64,000 nucleotides of DNA, taken from Candidatus Aminicenantes bacterium UBA2190 (GTDB lineage Bacteria; Acidobacteriota; Aminicenantia; UBA2199). The position numbers were made by a program, and so were the translations under genes. Location of the stretch: assembly GCA_002335385.1 (NCBI GenBank), contig DCVK01000054.1, positions 1-64,000 of the forward strand, read 5' to 3'. This document shows, piece by piece, positions 48,954 through 56,875 of this stretch; position 1 is the stretch's first letter; each line of letters begins with the position of its first letter. A model generated the notes under the pieces. The model ran no database searches, had not been told where the DNA came from, and saw only the letters and a list, made by a program, of their open reading frames with translations.

Positions 48954-49354
48954 GCAGCTACCAGACCATCGAGTTGAAGAGCACGCAGAAGATCGAGTTC
49001 ATCGATATCATCGCCCCGGTGCGGGAGATGCTGCGCAACGGCAAGTGCGCCTCGGGCATCCTGCTGGTCTACACGCCGCACACCACCGCCGCCGTGACCA
49101 TCAACGAAAACGCCGACCCGGACGTGCCGCATGACATCGGCGAGTTCCTCAAGCGCCTGGCGCCCAGGCAGGATTATTTCCGGCACGGCGAGGGCAACTC
49201 GCCGGCGCACATCATGTCCAGCCTGGTGGGCGCCTCGGAGACCCTGGTGGTGAACAACGGCGAGCTCATCCTCGGCTCCTGGCAGGGGATCTTCTTCTGC
49301 GAGTTCGACGGCCCGCGCCAGCGCCGCGTCTTTCTGAAGTTCATCAGCGGCTGA
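48950..49354 (+). CDS. YjbQ family protein (UPF0047)
   Basis: This 134-residue protein starts at 48950, preceded by GGAGG. HTTAAVTINENADPDVPHDIG and HIMSSLVGASETLVVNNGELILGSWQGIFFCEFDGPR are the hallmark of the YjbQ family, trimeric metal-binding proteins; some members show weak thiamine-phosphate synthase activity when overexpressed. The physiological role is unsettled. It overlaps the AMMECR1 gene by four bases. Confidence 0.9.
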   Translation: MSSYQTIELKSTQKIEFIDIIAPVREMLRNGKCASGILLVYTPHTTAAVTINENADPDVPHDIGEFLKRLAPRQDYFRHGEGNSPAHIMSSLVGASETLVVNNGELILGSWQGIFFCEFDGPRQRRVFLKFISG

Positions 49355-49364
49355 TCCCCGGGCC

Positions 49365-49892
49365 ATGAACGAGCCAGCCGATCGCCCTGCCAGTCGGAAT
49401 CGCCGCTGGCCGGTTTTTTTCCTCCTGGTCCCGGCGGCGGTCTCGGTGTTCCTGCACGCGACGAAATTTCTCCGTTCCCGGGAATGCGCGCAGCTTTCCC
49501 GAAAATATCAACGGCTGCCCGTTGAGAAGCCGATCGCCAGCACCAAGGCCCGGCGCGCCCTCCACTATCAGATCGGTTATTTTCTCGCATATCCCGCGGC
49601 GGCCTCCTATGCCGCTGCCGACCTTGTTCGCCGTATGGATGACATTGCCCCGCCGCTGCAGCTGCTCGCCGTCCAGGTCGATCCTGGCCTCCACGACCTG
49701 AGCTTCGAACTGACCGTCGGGATCGCCCACGCCGGCCCGCGGTCGGCGCGTCGCCAGTTCGCCGCTTTCCTGCAAAGGCTCGGGAGCGTACCGGGGGTAT
49801 TCCAGGCCGAGCCCTCCCCGGTGCCCCCCGCCCGCGGCGAGAGCGGCCTGCGCGTCTTCGTCGCCAGCGGTCGGGCGGAGCTGCAGCCATGA
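49365..49892 (+). CDS. Single-pass membrane protein, PilN-like layout
   Basis: This 175-residue protein is not recognised with confidence. A basic N terminus precedes one membrane helix (about residues 15-33), a helix, and a domain with LQLLAVQVDPGLHDLSFELTVGIAH where RRQFAAFLQRLGSVPGV would form a ferredoxin-like half. That layout is like PilN/GspL-type fimbrial assembly proteins (TM helix, coil, alpha-beta domain). The following gene overlaps by four bases and has the same layout, so the two may form a PilN/PilO-like pair. No PilM or PilQ gene is adjacent. Confidence 0.5.
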   Translation: MNEPADRPASRNRRWPVFFLLVPAAVSVFLHATKFLRSRECAQLSRKYQRLPVEKPIASTKARRALHYQIGYFLAYPAAASYAAADLVRRMDDIAPPLQLLAVQVDPGLHDLSFELTVGIAHAGPRSARRQFAAFLQRLGSVPGVFQAEPSPVPPARGESGLRVFVASGRAELQP

Positions 49893-50710
49893 AATGGTGG
49901 GGGCTGGCCCGCTTCCTGCTCCGCGCCCTGGCGGCGCTCGCCGTCCTGGCTGCCTTCGCCGTCCTGGACTGGCACCCGGTGATCAAGGACCTGGGTCTCC
50001 TGCGCCGTGAGAAAAATGATCTGGAGCGCAAGATCAGGATCTACGATGCCATGACCGCCGTGTTCCAGTTCCCCGACGCGAAGGAGAGATCCATCCTGGC
50101 CCAGAGCGAGTCCCTGCTGTTCCATTCCCTGCCTCAGGTAGCGAACGACGCTGCCTGGCTCGCCCTGGCCCGTTCCGACCTGCTGGGGCGGGAAAAGGGC
50201 CTGGCCGGCGCGATCACGCTCTTCAGCGACCGGGAGACGGCTGGCTGCAGCCGGCCGGGATCGGGCGACTGGCTGAAGCTCCAGGCGGCCAAGATCGGGG
50301 AATTCCTTGATCCGGCCGATCCCCGGCGGAATTATCCCTGGCGCGGCCTATTCCCGTCCATGCCTCCACTGGGCGGCCTGTTGGCCTGCCGGCCACTGGC
50401 CATCGCTCTGGAGGCGCCCCAGCCGGAGCTGCTGCGCTTCATCCATCACGTTTCCTGGGGCGAGACACGGCTGGAGATCGTCCGGCTGCACCTGGAGCCC
50501 GGCCTTCCCCTTTCCCGTGCCTGGCTGGTCTGCCGCGGCAACTACCGGGTGAAGGAATCATCCGCCTGGCGGGTCAAGGCGGGGGAGGACGGGGATCAGG
50601 AGGAGTTGCTCATCGACCCCGATTCGCCCCTGTTGTTGCAAAGGATCGGTCCGCTTCTCGCCCCGGGCATCAAGAAGAGAGAGCTGCCCCCCGTTGGCAG
50701 CCCCTGGTAA
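49889..50710 (+). CDS. Single-pass membrane protein, possible partner of the preceding gene
   Basis: This 273-residue protein has one membrane helix (about residues 8-28), a coil (LLRREKNDLERKIRIYDAM), then a soluble domain with no recognised family. The segment PLAIALEAPQPELLRFIHHVSWGETRLEIVRLHLEPG resembles the PilO-like alpha-beta fold (strand, helix with an RF.HH.. turn, strand). It is coupled to the previous gene by an ATGA overlap and ends six bases before dtd. A role in a pilus or secretion inner-membrane platform is an inference from layout only. Confidence 0.5.
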   Translation: MKWWGLARFLLRALAALAVLAAFAVLDWHPVIKDLGLLRREKNDLERKIRIYDAMTAVFQFPDAKERSILAQSESLLFHSLPQVANDAAWLALARSDLLGREKGLAGAITLFSDRETAGCSRPGSGDWLKLQAAKIGEFLDPADPRRNYPWRGLFPSMPPLGGLLACRPLAIALEAPQPELLRFIHHVSWGETRLEIVRLHLEPGLPLSRAWLVCRGNYRVKESSAWRVKAGEDGDQEELLIDPDSPLLLQRIGPLLAPGIKKRELPPVGSPW

Positions 50711-50715
50711 TCACC

Positions 50716-51219
50716 ATGCGCATCGTGGCCCAGAGGGTCTCCCAGGCGGGAGTCGCGATCGACGGCAGGGAGATCGCCCGCATCGGCCGGGGACTGCTCC
50801 TGCTGGTGGGCATTGAAAAGGGCGACGGCGAGGGGGATATCGCCTGCATGGCCGACAAGGTCCTGCACCTGCGCGTCTTCGCCGACGAAGCGGGGAAGAT
50901 GAACCTCGATGTCCGGCAGGTGCGGGGCGGCGTCCTCTCGGTTTCGCAGTTCACCCTGGCGGCGCGCAACAAGAAGGGGCGGCGCCCGGACTTCACCCAG
51001 GCCGAGGAGCCCGGCCGGGCCCGGGAGCTCTATGAGCGCTTCAACTCGCTGCTGCGGGCCGTCGTCCCTCTCGCGGCAGGGGAATTCGGCGCCATGATGG
51101 AAGTGCGCTCGGTCAATGACGGGCCGGTGACCATCATCCTGGAAAGGACAGGAGACGAGCCCGGCTGTTTGCGGTCAGCGGCAGCAAAGGGAGGATCTAT
51201 CGTGACGCGTAACGCGTGA
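50716..51219 (+). CDS. dtd: D-aminoacyl-tRNA deacylase (Dtd) with repeat-derived C-terminal tail
   Basis: This 167-residue protein removes D-amino acids from mischarged tRNAs. The family core is intact: MRIVAQRVSQAGVAIDGR at the start, the catalytic SQFTLAAR motif and the cross-subunit VNDGPVTIILE motif. Typical Dtd ends shortly after that, at about 145-150 residues. Here about 20 extra residues follow (GDEPGCLRSAAAKGG onwards), and the stop codon lies inside a CGTGACG heptad array (51201-51235). The tail therefore seems to have been created or altered by repeat DNA at the 3' end. Confidence 0.92.
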   Translation: MRIVAQRVSQAGVAIDGREIARIGRGLLLLVGIEKGDGEGDIACMADKVLHLRVFADEAGKMNLDVRQVRGGVLSVSQFTLAARNKKGRRPDFTQAEEPGRARELYERFNSLLRAVVPLAAGEFGAMMEVRSVNDGPVTIILERTGDEPGCLRSAAAKGGSIVTRNA

Positions 51220-51235
51220 CGCGTGACATGTGAAG
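51201..51235. repeat. Heptad array CGTGACG x5 overlapping the dtd stop
   Basis: Five consecutive units CGTGACG, CGTAACG, CGTGACG, CGTGACA and TGTGAAG. The TGA of dtd (51217-51219) lies in the third unit. The reverse complement matches the GTCACGC/GTCACGA units near 59292-59306. Confidence 0.75.
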
Positions 51236-51406
51236 AATTAAATTCCAAGCACCAAATTCCAAATCCCAAATAAACTCCAAATTCCAATGATCCAATGACC
51301 AAAACGAAGAAAAAGCCATTCCAAGGGGCTTTCGTTTTGGAAATTGGAATTTGGAGCTTGGAATTTGTTTGGAATTTGGTGCTTGGGATTTGGAATTTAA
51401 GTCTTC
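51233..51406. repeat. Large inverted repeat of CCAAATN heptads
   Basis: Arms of about 75 bases (51233-51308 and 51331-51406) flank a 22-base loop. Both arms are built from 7-mers of the CCAAATN type, and both end outward in GAAGA/TCTTC. If transcribed, it would form a very long hairpin. The right arm, reverse-complemented, reappears at 58971-59045 with about 30 identical bases at its end. Confidence 0.8.
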
Positions 51407-51424
51407 GTATTACCTTTTCTCTTT

Positions 51425-51455
51425 CCGTAAACCGTAAACCGTCTACCGTAAACCG
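51425..51455. repeat. ACGGTNN heptads in reverse orientation, x4
   Basis: CCGTAAA, CCGTAAA, CCGTCTA and CCGTAAA run consecutively, the reverse complement of the ACGGTNN family at 47810 and 58916. Confidence 0.75.
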
Positions 51456-51486
51456 ATTCCATCTACTGGCAATGACAAAAGGCGGG

Positions 51487-51517
51487 CCCCCCCCATGTAG
51501 CGGGGGGGGTGTTTTGT
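51487..51517 (+). terminator. Candidate intrinsic terminator, C8/G8 stem
   Basis: Eight Cs (51487-51494), a seven-base loop, eight Gs (51502-51509), then TGTTTTGTT. It lies between the end of the dtd side and the convergent FmdB-type gene. The homopolymeric stem is unusual for a terminator. Confidence 0.5.
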
Positions 51518-51561
51518 TGGGTGGGAGATATGGTTATATTAAGGGGGGAGAGATGGAAAGG

Positions 51562-51807
51562 CTAACTGGCTTTGGCATTTTTATCGGCTTTTTCCACGGG
51601 CTTGCCGGATGCGCCGCTCTTGGCGCCCGCCTTCTTGTAGTCGGTGATATACCAGCCCGAACCCTTGAACTGGAATGAGCTCTGGGAGATGATCCTTTCG
51701 GCCCGGCCACGGCAGTGGATGCACTTGCGGAGCGGCGCCGCCGCAACGGACTGCAAGCACTCGAAAGTCTTACCGCATTTCGAGCATTTGTATTCGTAGA
51801 TCGGCAT
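51562..51807 (-). CDS. FmdB-type zinc ribbon protein
   Basis: This 81-residue protein starts at 51807 (GAGG upstream), giving the family N terminus MPIYEYKCSKCGKTFECLQS. A zinc ribbon uses CSKC and, about 22 residues later, CIHC. SSFQFKGSGWYITDY and a Lys/Ala/Ser tail follow. FmdB-like proteins are small putative regulators, named for a methylotroph gene of uncertain role. It stands alone between two plus-strand operons, convergent with the dtd operon. Confidence 0.9.
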   Translation of the reverse strand: MPIYEYKCSKCGKTFECLQSVAAAPLRKCIHCRGRAERIISQSSFQFKGSGWYITDYKKAGAKSGASGKPVEKADKNAKAS

Positions 51808-51922
51808 GGCCAATTCCTCCACATAACGGGTATTTTTTTTATAACACAATCATGGCCGGCTGTCAATAAATAATCGCTGAAACCTTTCCCGGCTCCCGCG
51901 GCGTCTTATCCACGAAAAGGAA

Positions 51923-51951
51923 TTGTAATTGATGGCGTTTTGTGCTATAAA
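51923..51951 (+). promoter_or_regulatory. Promoter of the bamA-lpx operon
   Basis: TTGTAA (51923-51928), 17 bases, TATAAA (51946-51951) preceded by TGC as an extended -10. The bamA ATG is at 51984. Confidence 0.65.
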
Positions 51952-51983
51952 ATACCATTCAATTCGATTTTTGCGAGGTTTTT

Positions 51984-54299
51984 ATGCTGAAAAAAATGCC
52001 GTGGCTGGTCCTGATGCTGCTCGGCGCCCAATGGTTGTGTGCCGACATCATCGAAAAGATCCAGGTCGAAGGCAATCGCAAGGTTTCGCGCGAGACCATC
52101 CAGTTCTACATGAAATCACGCGAGGGCGGCGTCTATGACCCGCAGAAGCTGAAGGAGGACTTTCAGTCGCTTTGGGCCACCGGCTTCTTCGAGGATATCC
52201 GCATCGAGGAGGAGAACGGCGCCAGCGGCAAGATCGTGCGCCTGGCGCTGGTCGAGAACCCGCTGATCTCCTCGGTCACCTACAAGTTGAGCAAGAAGGT
52301 CAAGGAGAGCGACATCAACGAGAAGCTGCAGGGCAGCAATATCCTGCTGCAGCCCTTCTCCTACTACAGCCCGGCCAAGGTACGCAAGGTGAGGAAGCTC
52401 ATCACCGACATGCTCCTGGAGAAGGGCTACAACCAGGCCGACGTGACCATCGACGAAAAGAAGGAGGAGAACGGGCAGATCGCCCTGACCGTGCGCGCCG
52501 ACGCGGGCTACAAGACGCGCATCGCCAACGTGGTCTTCCCCGGCCTCACGCGCGGCTCGGTCTCGCCGGCGTTCCTGCGCCGCGGCCTGAAGAACAACCA
52601 GGTGCACGCCATCCTCTCGGCCGTCGCCGGCAAGGACGTGTACAACCGCGAGAAGATCGAGGAAGACCTCGAGGAGATCCGCCTGCGCCTGCAGCAGAAG
52701 GGTTACCTGGAGGCCAAGGTCGGCACGCCGGAGTTCGCCACCTTGGAGAGGAAAACGATCGTCGGGCGCCGGCAGAATATGCTCCAGCTCAGCATTCCGG
52801 TGGAGCTCGGCCCGTGCTACCGCGTGGGCGAGATCGCCGTCGAGGGCAACAAGATCATCCGCACCGATTTCCTCAAGAGCCTGATCGGCTTCAAGAAGGG
52901 CCGGGTCTACAATATCAAGAAGCGCAACAAGTTCATCGAGAACATGCAGAAGTTCTACGGCGGCATCGGCTACTTCTACGCCCAGGTCGTGCCCAGCGAG
53001 AACCTGGACCCGGTCCGGCGCGTCGCCGACCTGACCATCCACATCCAGGAGAACGAGATCGTCTACCTGGGCAAGCTCGAGTTCACCGGCAACACCTTCA
53101 CCAAGGACCACGTCATCCGCCGCGAGTGGTTCCTGCGCGAGGGCAAGCGCCTCAACATCAACGCCCTGGAAGACTCGATCAAGCGCATGAAGCAGCTGGG
53201 CCTGGTCACCGTGGAGAAGATGCCCGAGATCAAGGCCGATGCCCAGGACCCCCAGAAGATCAACGTCATCGCCGAGGTCAAGGAGATGAACCGGCAGATG
53301 ATCAACTTCAACGTGGGCTACAGCGGCTACGAGGGCTGGTTCATCGCCGCCGGCTATTCCACCCAGAACTTCCTGGGCATGGGCGAGGCCTTCTCCCTCA
53401 ATCTGCAGCAGGGCACGCGCGCCAAAAACTACCAGTTCGCCTTCACCGAGCCCTATCTGTTCAACCTGCCGGCCAACTTCGGCATCGATATCTTCAAGAC
53501 CACCTATGAGTATCCCTACATGTACACGCGCAAGGGGCAGGGCTTCAACCTCTCCTCGTCGGCCCGCTTCTGGACCTACTGGGGCAGCCAGCTGGTGTAC
53601 AGCATGGAGGACATCGAGATCAGCGACGTCAACGAGAGCTACCAGTACATCAGCTCCTATTACATGTATTACTACAGCGAGGGCAAGCGGCGCGTCTCGG
53701 CCCTTTCGCCCACCCTCTACTACTCCACCGTGGATTCGCCGATCTTTCCCTCCCAGGGCAGCAAGGTCCTGGCCACCTACCGCTATTCCGGCGGCTTCCT
53801 GGGCGGGGACATCTTCCTGCACAAATTGAAGCTGGAGTTCGTCCGTTTCCAGCCCCTGTGGAAGCGGCACGTGCTGGGCATGCACCTGGCCTACGAGGGG
53901 CTGTCGCCGTTCGCCAACCGCAGAGTCCCCTTTTACGAGAAGTACTTCCTGGGCGGTGAACGCTCGATCCGCGGCTTCGACATCTACACCATCGGGCCGC
54001 GCGACAGGAACGGCAGCGTCCTGGGCGGGACCAAGTCGTTCCTGCTCAACCTGGAGTACGCCATCCCCCTGACCCAGCAGTTCTCCTTCGTCTTCTTCTA
54101 CGACATGGGCAACTCCTACGACGCCGGGACCCCGATCCGGCTGAAGGACGTTTACACGTCGACCGGCCTGGAGCTGAAGGTCTTCGTGCCCATGCTGAAC
54201 GTCCCCTTCCGCCTGATTTTCGCCTACAACCCGCGCCTGCTGGATGTCGGCGATTCGCATTTCGTCTTCAAGTTCGCCGTCGGTCCGTCATTTTACTAA
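51984..54299 (+). CDS. bamA: Outer membrane protein assembly factor BamA
   Basis: This 771-residue protein has a signal peptide (about residues 1-20), five POTRA domains (about 21-400; the first is IIEKIQVEGNRKVSRETIQFYM, the last IVYLGKLEFTGNTFTKDHVIRREW) and a C-terminal 16-strand barrel (about 420-771). The barrel includes the conserved EKYFLGGERSIRGF lid-loop motif (the RGF signature) and ends in FVFKFAVGPSFY, with the terminal aromatic residue. BamA folds and inserts outer-membrane beta-barrels. It heads an operon with skp/ompH and early lipid A genes, the standard diderm arrangement. Confidence 0.96.
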   Translation: MLKKMPWLVLMLLGAQWLCADIIEKIQVEGNRKVSRETIQFYMKSREGGVYDPQKLKEDFQSLWATGFFEDIRIEEENGASGKIVRLALVENPLISSVTYKLSKKVKESDINEKLQGSNILLQPFSYYSPAKVRKVRKLITDMLLEKGYNQADVTIDEKKEENGQIALTVRADAGYKTRIANVVFPGLTRGSVSPAFLRRGLKNNQVHAILSAVAGKDVYNREKIEEDLEEIRLRLQQKGYLEAKVGTPEFATLERKTIVGRRQNMLQLSIPVELGPCYRVGEIAVEGNKIIRTDFLKSLIGFKKGRVYNIKKRNKFIENMQKFYGGIGYFYAQVVPSENLDPVRRVADLTIHIQENEIVYLGKLEFTGNTFTKDHVIRREWFLREGKRLNINALEDSIKRMKQLGLVTVEKMPEIKADAQDPQKINVIAEVKEMNRQMINFNVGYSGYEGWFIAAGYSTQNFLGMGEAFSLNLQQGTRAKNYQFAFTEPYLFNLPANFGIDIFKTTYEYPYMYTRKGQGFNLSSSARFWTYWGSQLVYSMEDIEISDVNESYQYISSYYMYYYSEGKRRVSALSPTLYYSTVDSPIFPSQGSKVLATYRYSGGFLGGDIFLHKLKLEFVRFQPLWKRHVLGMHLAYEGLSPFANRRVPFYEKYFLGGERSIRGFDIYTIGPRDRNGSVLGGTKSFLLNLEYAIPLTQQFSFVFFYDMGNSYDAGTPIRLKDVYTSTGLELKVFVPMLNVPFRLIFAYNPRLLDVGDSHFVFKFAVGPSFY

Positions 54300-54320
54300 G
54301 ATTTCAATAAGGAGATGAAC

Positions 54321-54839
54321 ATGAAAAAACACCTGTTGCTGATCGCGGCCCTGGTGGCCCTGAGCGCTTTCGCCTACGCCGAATTCAAGATCGGCATCAT
54401 CAATCCCCAGGCCGTCCTGCAGAACTCGGTCAAGGGCAAGGAAGCCATCGGCCGCCTGCAGGCACTGACGGTTTCCAAGCAGAAGAAGTACGAGTCGATG
54501 CAGAAGGAAATCGAGGCCCTGGAGAAGGAGGCCCTTTCTCCGGCGCTGAACGCCGAGGCCCGCGACCGCAAGACCCAGGATTTGGTCAACAAGCGCACCG
54601 AGATCAAGCGCTTCGCCGAGGACGCCCAGAAGGAGAGCATGGCCCTGCAACAGAAGGAGTTCGAGAAGATCCAGGCCGACCTGATGCCGCTCATCGAAAA
54701 GATCGCCAAGGAGAACGGCTACTCCATGGTCCTTGACCTGAACACCTCCGGCGTCACCTTCTTCGAGCCCGCCATCGACATCACCGAGAAGGTGGTCAAG
54801 GCCTACGATGCCCAGTCCGCCGCTGCGGCCAAGAAATGA
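54321..54839 (+). CDS. OmpH/Skp family periplasmic chaperone
   Basis: This 172-residue protein starts at the ATG at 54321, six bases after AAGGAG, although another ATG lies at 54315. The signal peptide ends around AFAYAEF. FKIGIINPQAVLQNSVKGKEA, a long charged coiled-coil (about residues 40-120) and MVLDLNTSGVTFFEPAIDIT form the trimeric jellyfish-type Skp fold, which holds unfolded outer-membrane proteins on the way to BamA. It lies directly between bamA and fabZ. The gene overlaps fabZ by four bases. Confidence 0.92.
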   Translation: MKKHLLLIAALVALSAFAYAEFKIGIINPQAVLQNSVKGKEAIGRLQALTVSKQKKYESMQKEIEALEKEALSPALNAEARDRKTQDLVNKRTEIKRFAEDAQKESMALQQKEFEKIQADLMPLIEKIAKENGYSMVLDLNTSGVTFFEPAIDITEKVVKAYDAQSAAAAKK

Positions 54840-55270
54840 ACCTGCCTTTGGACATCGAGGGCATCAAGAAGATCCTGCCCCACCGCTATCCCTTTCTGCT
54901 GGTCGACCGCGTGACCGCCTGCGACGGGACCAAGACCATCCGGGGCTACAAGAACGTCACCGGCAACGAGGATTTCTTCCAGGGGCATTTTCCGGGCAAC
55001 CCGGTCATGCCGGGGGTGCTGATCATCGAGGCCATGGCCCAGCTGGGGGCGGTGCTGCTGATGCAGCGCTTCGTCGGCCAGAAGGTATATGCCTATTTTG
55101 CCGGCATTGAGAAAGCCCGCTTCAAGAAGCCCGTGGTACCGGGAGACCGGCTGGATCTTGACGTGCTGGTGGTCCGCGACCGGGGCAAGTTCGCTGTCAT
55201 CGAGGGCAAGGCCTCGGTGGACGGCCAGCTGGCGGTCGAAGCGGCCATGAGTTGCATGGTGATCCAGTGA
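54836..55270 (+). CDS. fabZ: 3-hydroxyacyl-ACP dehydratase FabZ
   Basis: This 144-residue hot-dog-fold enzyme has [11 protein letters not shown] (catalytic His) and [25 protein letters not shown] (catalytic Glu helix). It dehydrates 3-hydroxyacyl-ACP in fatty acid synthesis and competes with LpxA for hydroxyacyl chains, so its position next to lpxA helps to balance phospholipid and lipid A. It starts inside the ompH stop (ATGA) and its stop overlaps the lpxA start (GTGA). Confidence 0.96.
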   Translation: MNLPLDIEGIKKILPHRYPFLLVDRVTACDGTKTIRGYKNVTGNEDFFQGHFPGNPVMPGVLIIEAMAQLGAVLLMQRFVGQKVYAYFAGIEKARFKKPVVPGDRLDLDVLVVRDRGKFAVIEGKASVDGQLAVEAAMSCMVIQ

Positions 55271-56073
55271 GGCAGCCGCTGATCCATCCCACCGCTGTCA
55301 TCAGCCCCAAGGCCGAGCTCGGCAGGGAAGTTCAGGTCGATGCCTATTCGGTCATCGGCCCCGGCGTGCGCATCGGCGACAGCACGGTGGTCAAGCACCA
55401 CGCCACCATCGACCGCAACACCGACATCGGGCGCGATTGCCTTATTTTCCCCTTCTCCTCGCTGGGCACCGACCCCCAGGACATCACCTTCAAGGGCGAA
55501 GAGACCTTCGTGCACATCGGCGACCGCAACATCATCCGCGAATTCACCACCATCAACCGGGGCACGCCGAAGGGGGGCGGCCACACGCGCCTGGGCGACG
55601 ACAACTACCTCATGGCCTACGCCCACGTCGCCCACGACTGCCAGCTCGGCAGCCACATCATCCTGAGCAACGGCGCCACCCTGGCCGGCCATGTCGAGAT
55701 CGGCGACTACGTGGTGCTCAGCGCTTTCTGCGCCGTGCACCAGTTCGTGCGCATCGGCCGCAACGCCTACATCGGCGGCTACAGCATCGTCTGCCAGGAT
55801 ATCCTGCCGTTCGCCAAGGTGGCCCAGAGCCGCGAGTCGTTCAGCCTGTATGGGCCCAATGCCATCGGCATGATGCGCAACGGGCTCGGCCGCGATTTCA
55901 TCGAGAATGTCAAGGACATCTACCGCATCCTCTACCACTCCGACCTGAACACCACCCAGGCCGTCCACAAGATCGGCGAGCAGCACGCCGGCAGCGAGGA
56001 AGCCCGGGTGATCACCGACTTCATCAGCAAAACCAAGCGAGGCATCCTGAAGAATTTCCGTTCCGATGGCTGA
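55267..56073 (+). CDS. lpxA: UDP-N-acetylglucosamine acyltransferase LpxA
   Basis: This 268-residue left-handed beta-helix trimer catalyses the first step of lipid A synthesis. The GTG at 55267 is chosen as the start because it overlaps the fabZ stop (GTGA) and gives [19 protein letters not shown], the usual LpxA beginning. Hexapeptide repeats run over residues about 5-185, with the catalytic His in AYAHVAHDCQLGSH. The C-terminal helical domain contains FSLYGPNAIGMMRNG. The gene overlaps lpxI by eight bases. Confidence 0.96.
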   Translation: MRQPLIHPTAVISPKAELGREVQVDAYSVIGPGVRIGDSTVVKHHATIDRNTDIGRDCLIFPFSSLGTDPQDITFKGEETFVHIGDRNIIREFTTINRGTPKGGGHTRLGDDNYLMAYAHVAHDCQLGSHIILSNGATLAGHVEIGDYVVLSAFCAVHQFVRIGRNAYIGGYSIVCQDILPFAKVAQSRESFSLYGPNAIGMMRNGLGRDFIENVKDIYRILYHSDLNTTQAVHKIGEQHAGSEEARVITDFISKTKRGILKNFRSDG

Positions 56074-56875
56074 GACGATCGGCATCATCGCCGGCGAGCC
56101 GCCCCTGCCGCTGCTGACCTGCCGCGCGGCGCGGCGCCAGGGCTGGCATACGGTGGTCGCCGCCGTCAAGGGCGCGTCCGCTCCCGACTTGGCCGCTGCA
56201 GCCGACGATTGGGCCGAGTTCCCGCTCGGCCGGCTGGGCGGCCTCATCCGATTTTTCAAGAGTCGCGGCGTGAAGCGGGCGCTGATGATCGGCCGCGTGC
56301 CGCACGCGTCGGTCTTCTCGGCCATGGCGGCCGACGCCAAGTTCGTTCGCTTTTTGGCCGGCGTCCGCGACCGTACCACCACCTCGCTGCTGGCCGCGCT
56401 GGCCGACTTCTTCGCCGGCGAGGGCATCGAGATCATCGATTCCTCGTTCTTTCTCAGGGAGCACCTGGTGGCGGCCAGGAGCTACACGCCGCGCCTGCGG
56501 CTGACCAGAGCCCTGCGGGAAGACATCGACTTCGCCTGGGAGAAGGCCTGGGGCGTCGCCAACCTGGACATCGGCCAGACGGTGTGCGTCAAGGGGCGGG
56601 CTGTCGTGGCTGTGGAGGGGATGGAGGGGACCGACCGCGCCATCGAGCGGGCCATGGCCATTGCCGGGCCGGGGCTGGTCGTGGCCAAGGTCAGCCGCCC
56701 GGGCCAGGACATGCGCTTTGACCTGCCGGTGGCGGGTCCGCGCACCCTGGAGGTGCTGGCGGCGGGCCGCGCAGCGGCGTTCGTGCTGGAAGCGGGCAAG
56801 ACGCTGCTGCTCGATCCCGCGGCCATGGCCGAGCGGGCGGCGCGAAGCAAGATCATCTTAATGGGGAAAACATGA
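56066..56875 (+). CDS. lpxI: UDP-2,3-diacylglucosamine diphosphatase LpxI
   Basis: This 269-residue protein of the DUF1009 family is the LpxI-type pyrophosphatase that replaces LpxH in many lineages. IGIIAGEPPLPLLTCRAARRQG starts the N-terminal domain, RDRTTTSLLAALADFFAGEGIEIIDSS lies in the middle, and VCVKGRAVVAVEGMEGTDRAIERA with SRPGQDMRFDLPVAGPRTLEVL form the C-terminal metal-binding domain. It converts UDP-2,3-diacylglucosamine to lipid X. lpxD and lpxB are not adjacent. Confidence 0.93.
   Translation: MAETIGIIAGEPPLPLLTCRAARRQGWHTVVAAVKGASAPDLAAAADDWAEFPLGRLGGLIRFFKSRGVKRALMIGRVPHASVFSAMAADAKFVRFLAGVRDRTTTSLLAALADFFAGEGIEIIDSSFFLREHLVAARSYTPRLRLTRALREDIDFAWEKAWGVANLDIGQTVCVKGRAVVAVEGMEGTDRAIERAMAIAGPGLVVAKVSRPGQDMRFDLPVAGPRTLEVLAAGRAAAFVLEAGKTLLLDPAAMAERAARSKIILMGKT

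Noticed and set aside
48354..49354. A complete AMMECR1-Memo-radical SAM operon
   Set aside because: Only the AMMECR1 domain is present. The neighbours are YjbQ and a hypothetical protein, with no Memo or radical SAM gene.
51201..51455. Possible CRISPR array
   Set aside because: Repeat units are 7 bases with no 28-37-base repeats or unique spacers, and no cas genes are present.
52116..54260. A 714-codon open frame opposite bamA
   Set aside because: Antisense to bamA, with no domain or ribosome site.
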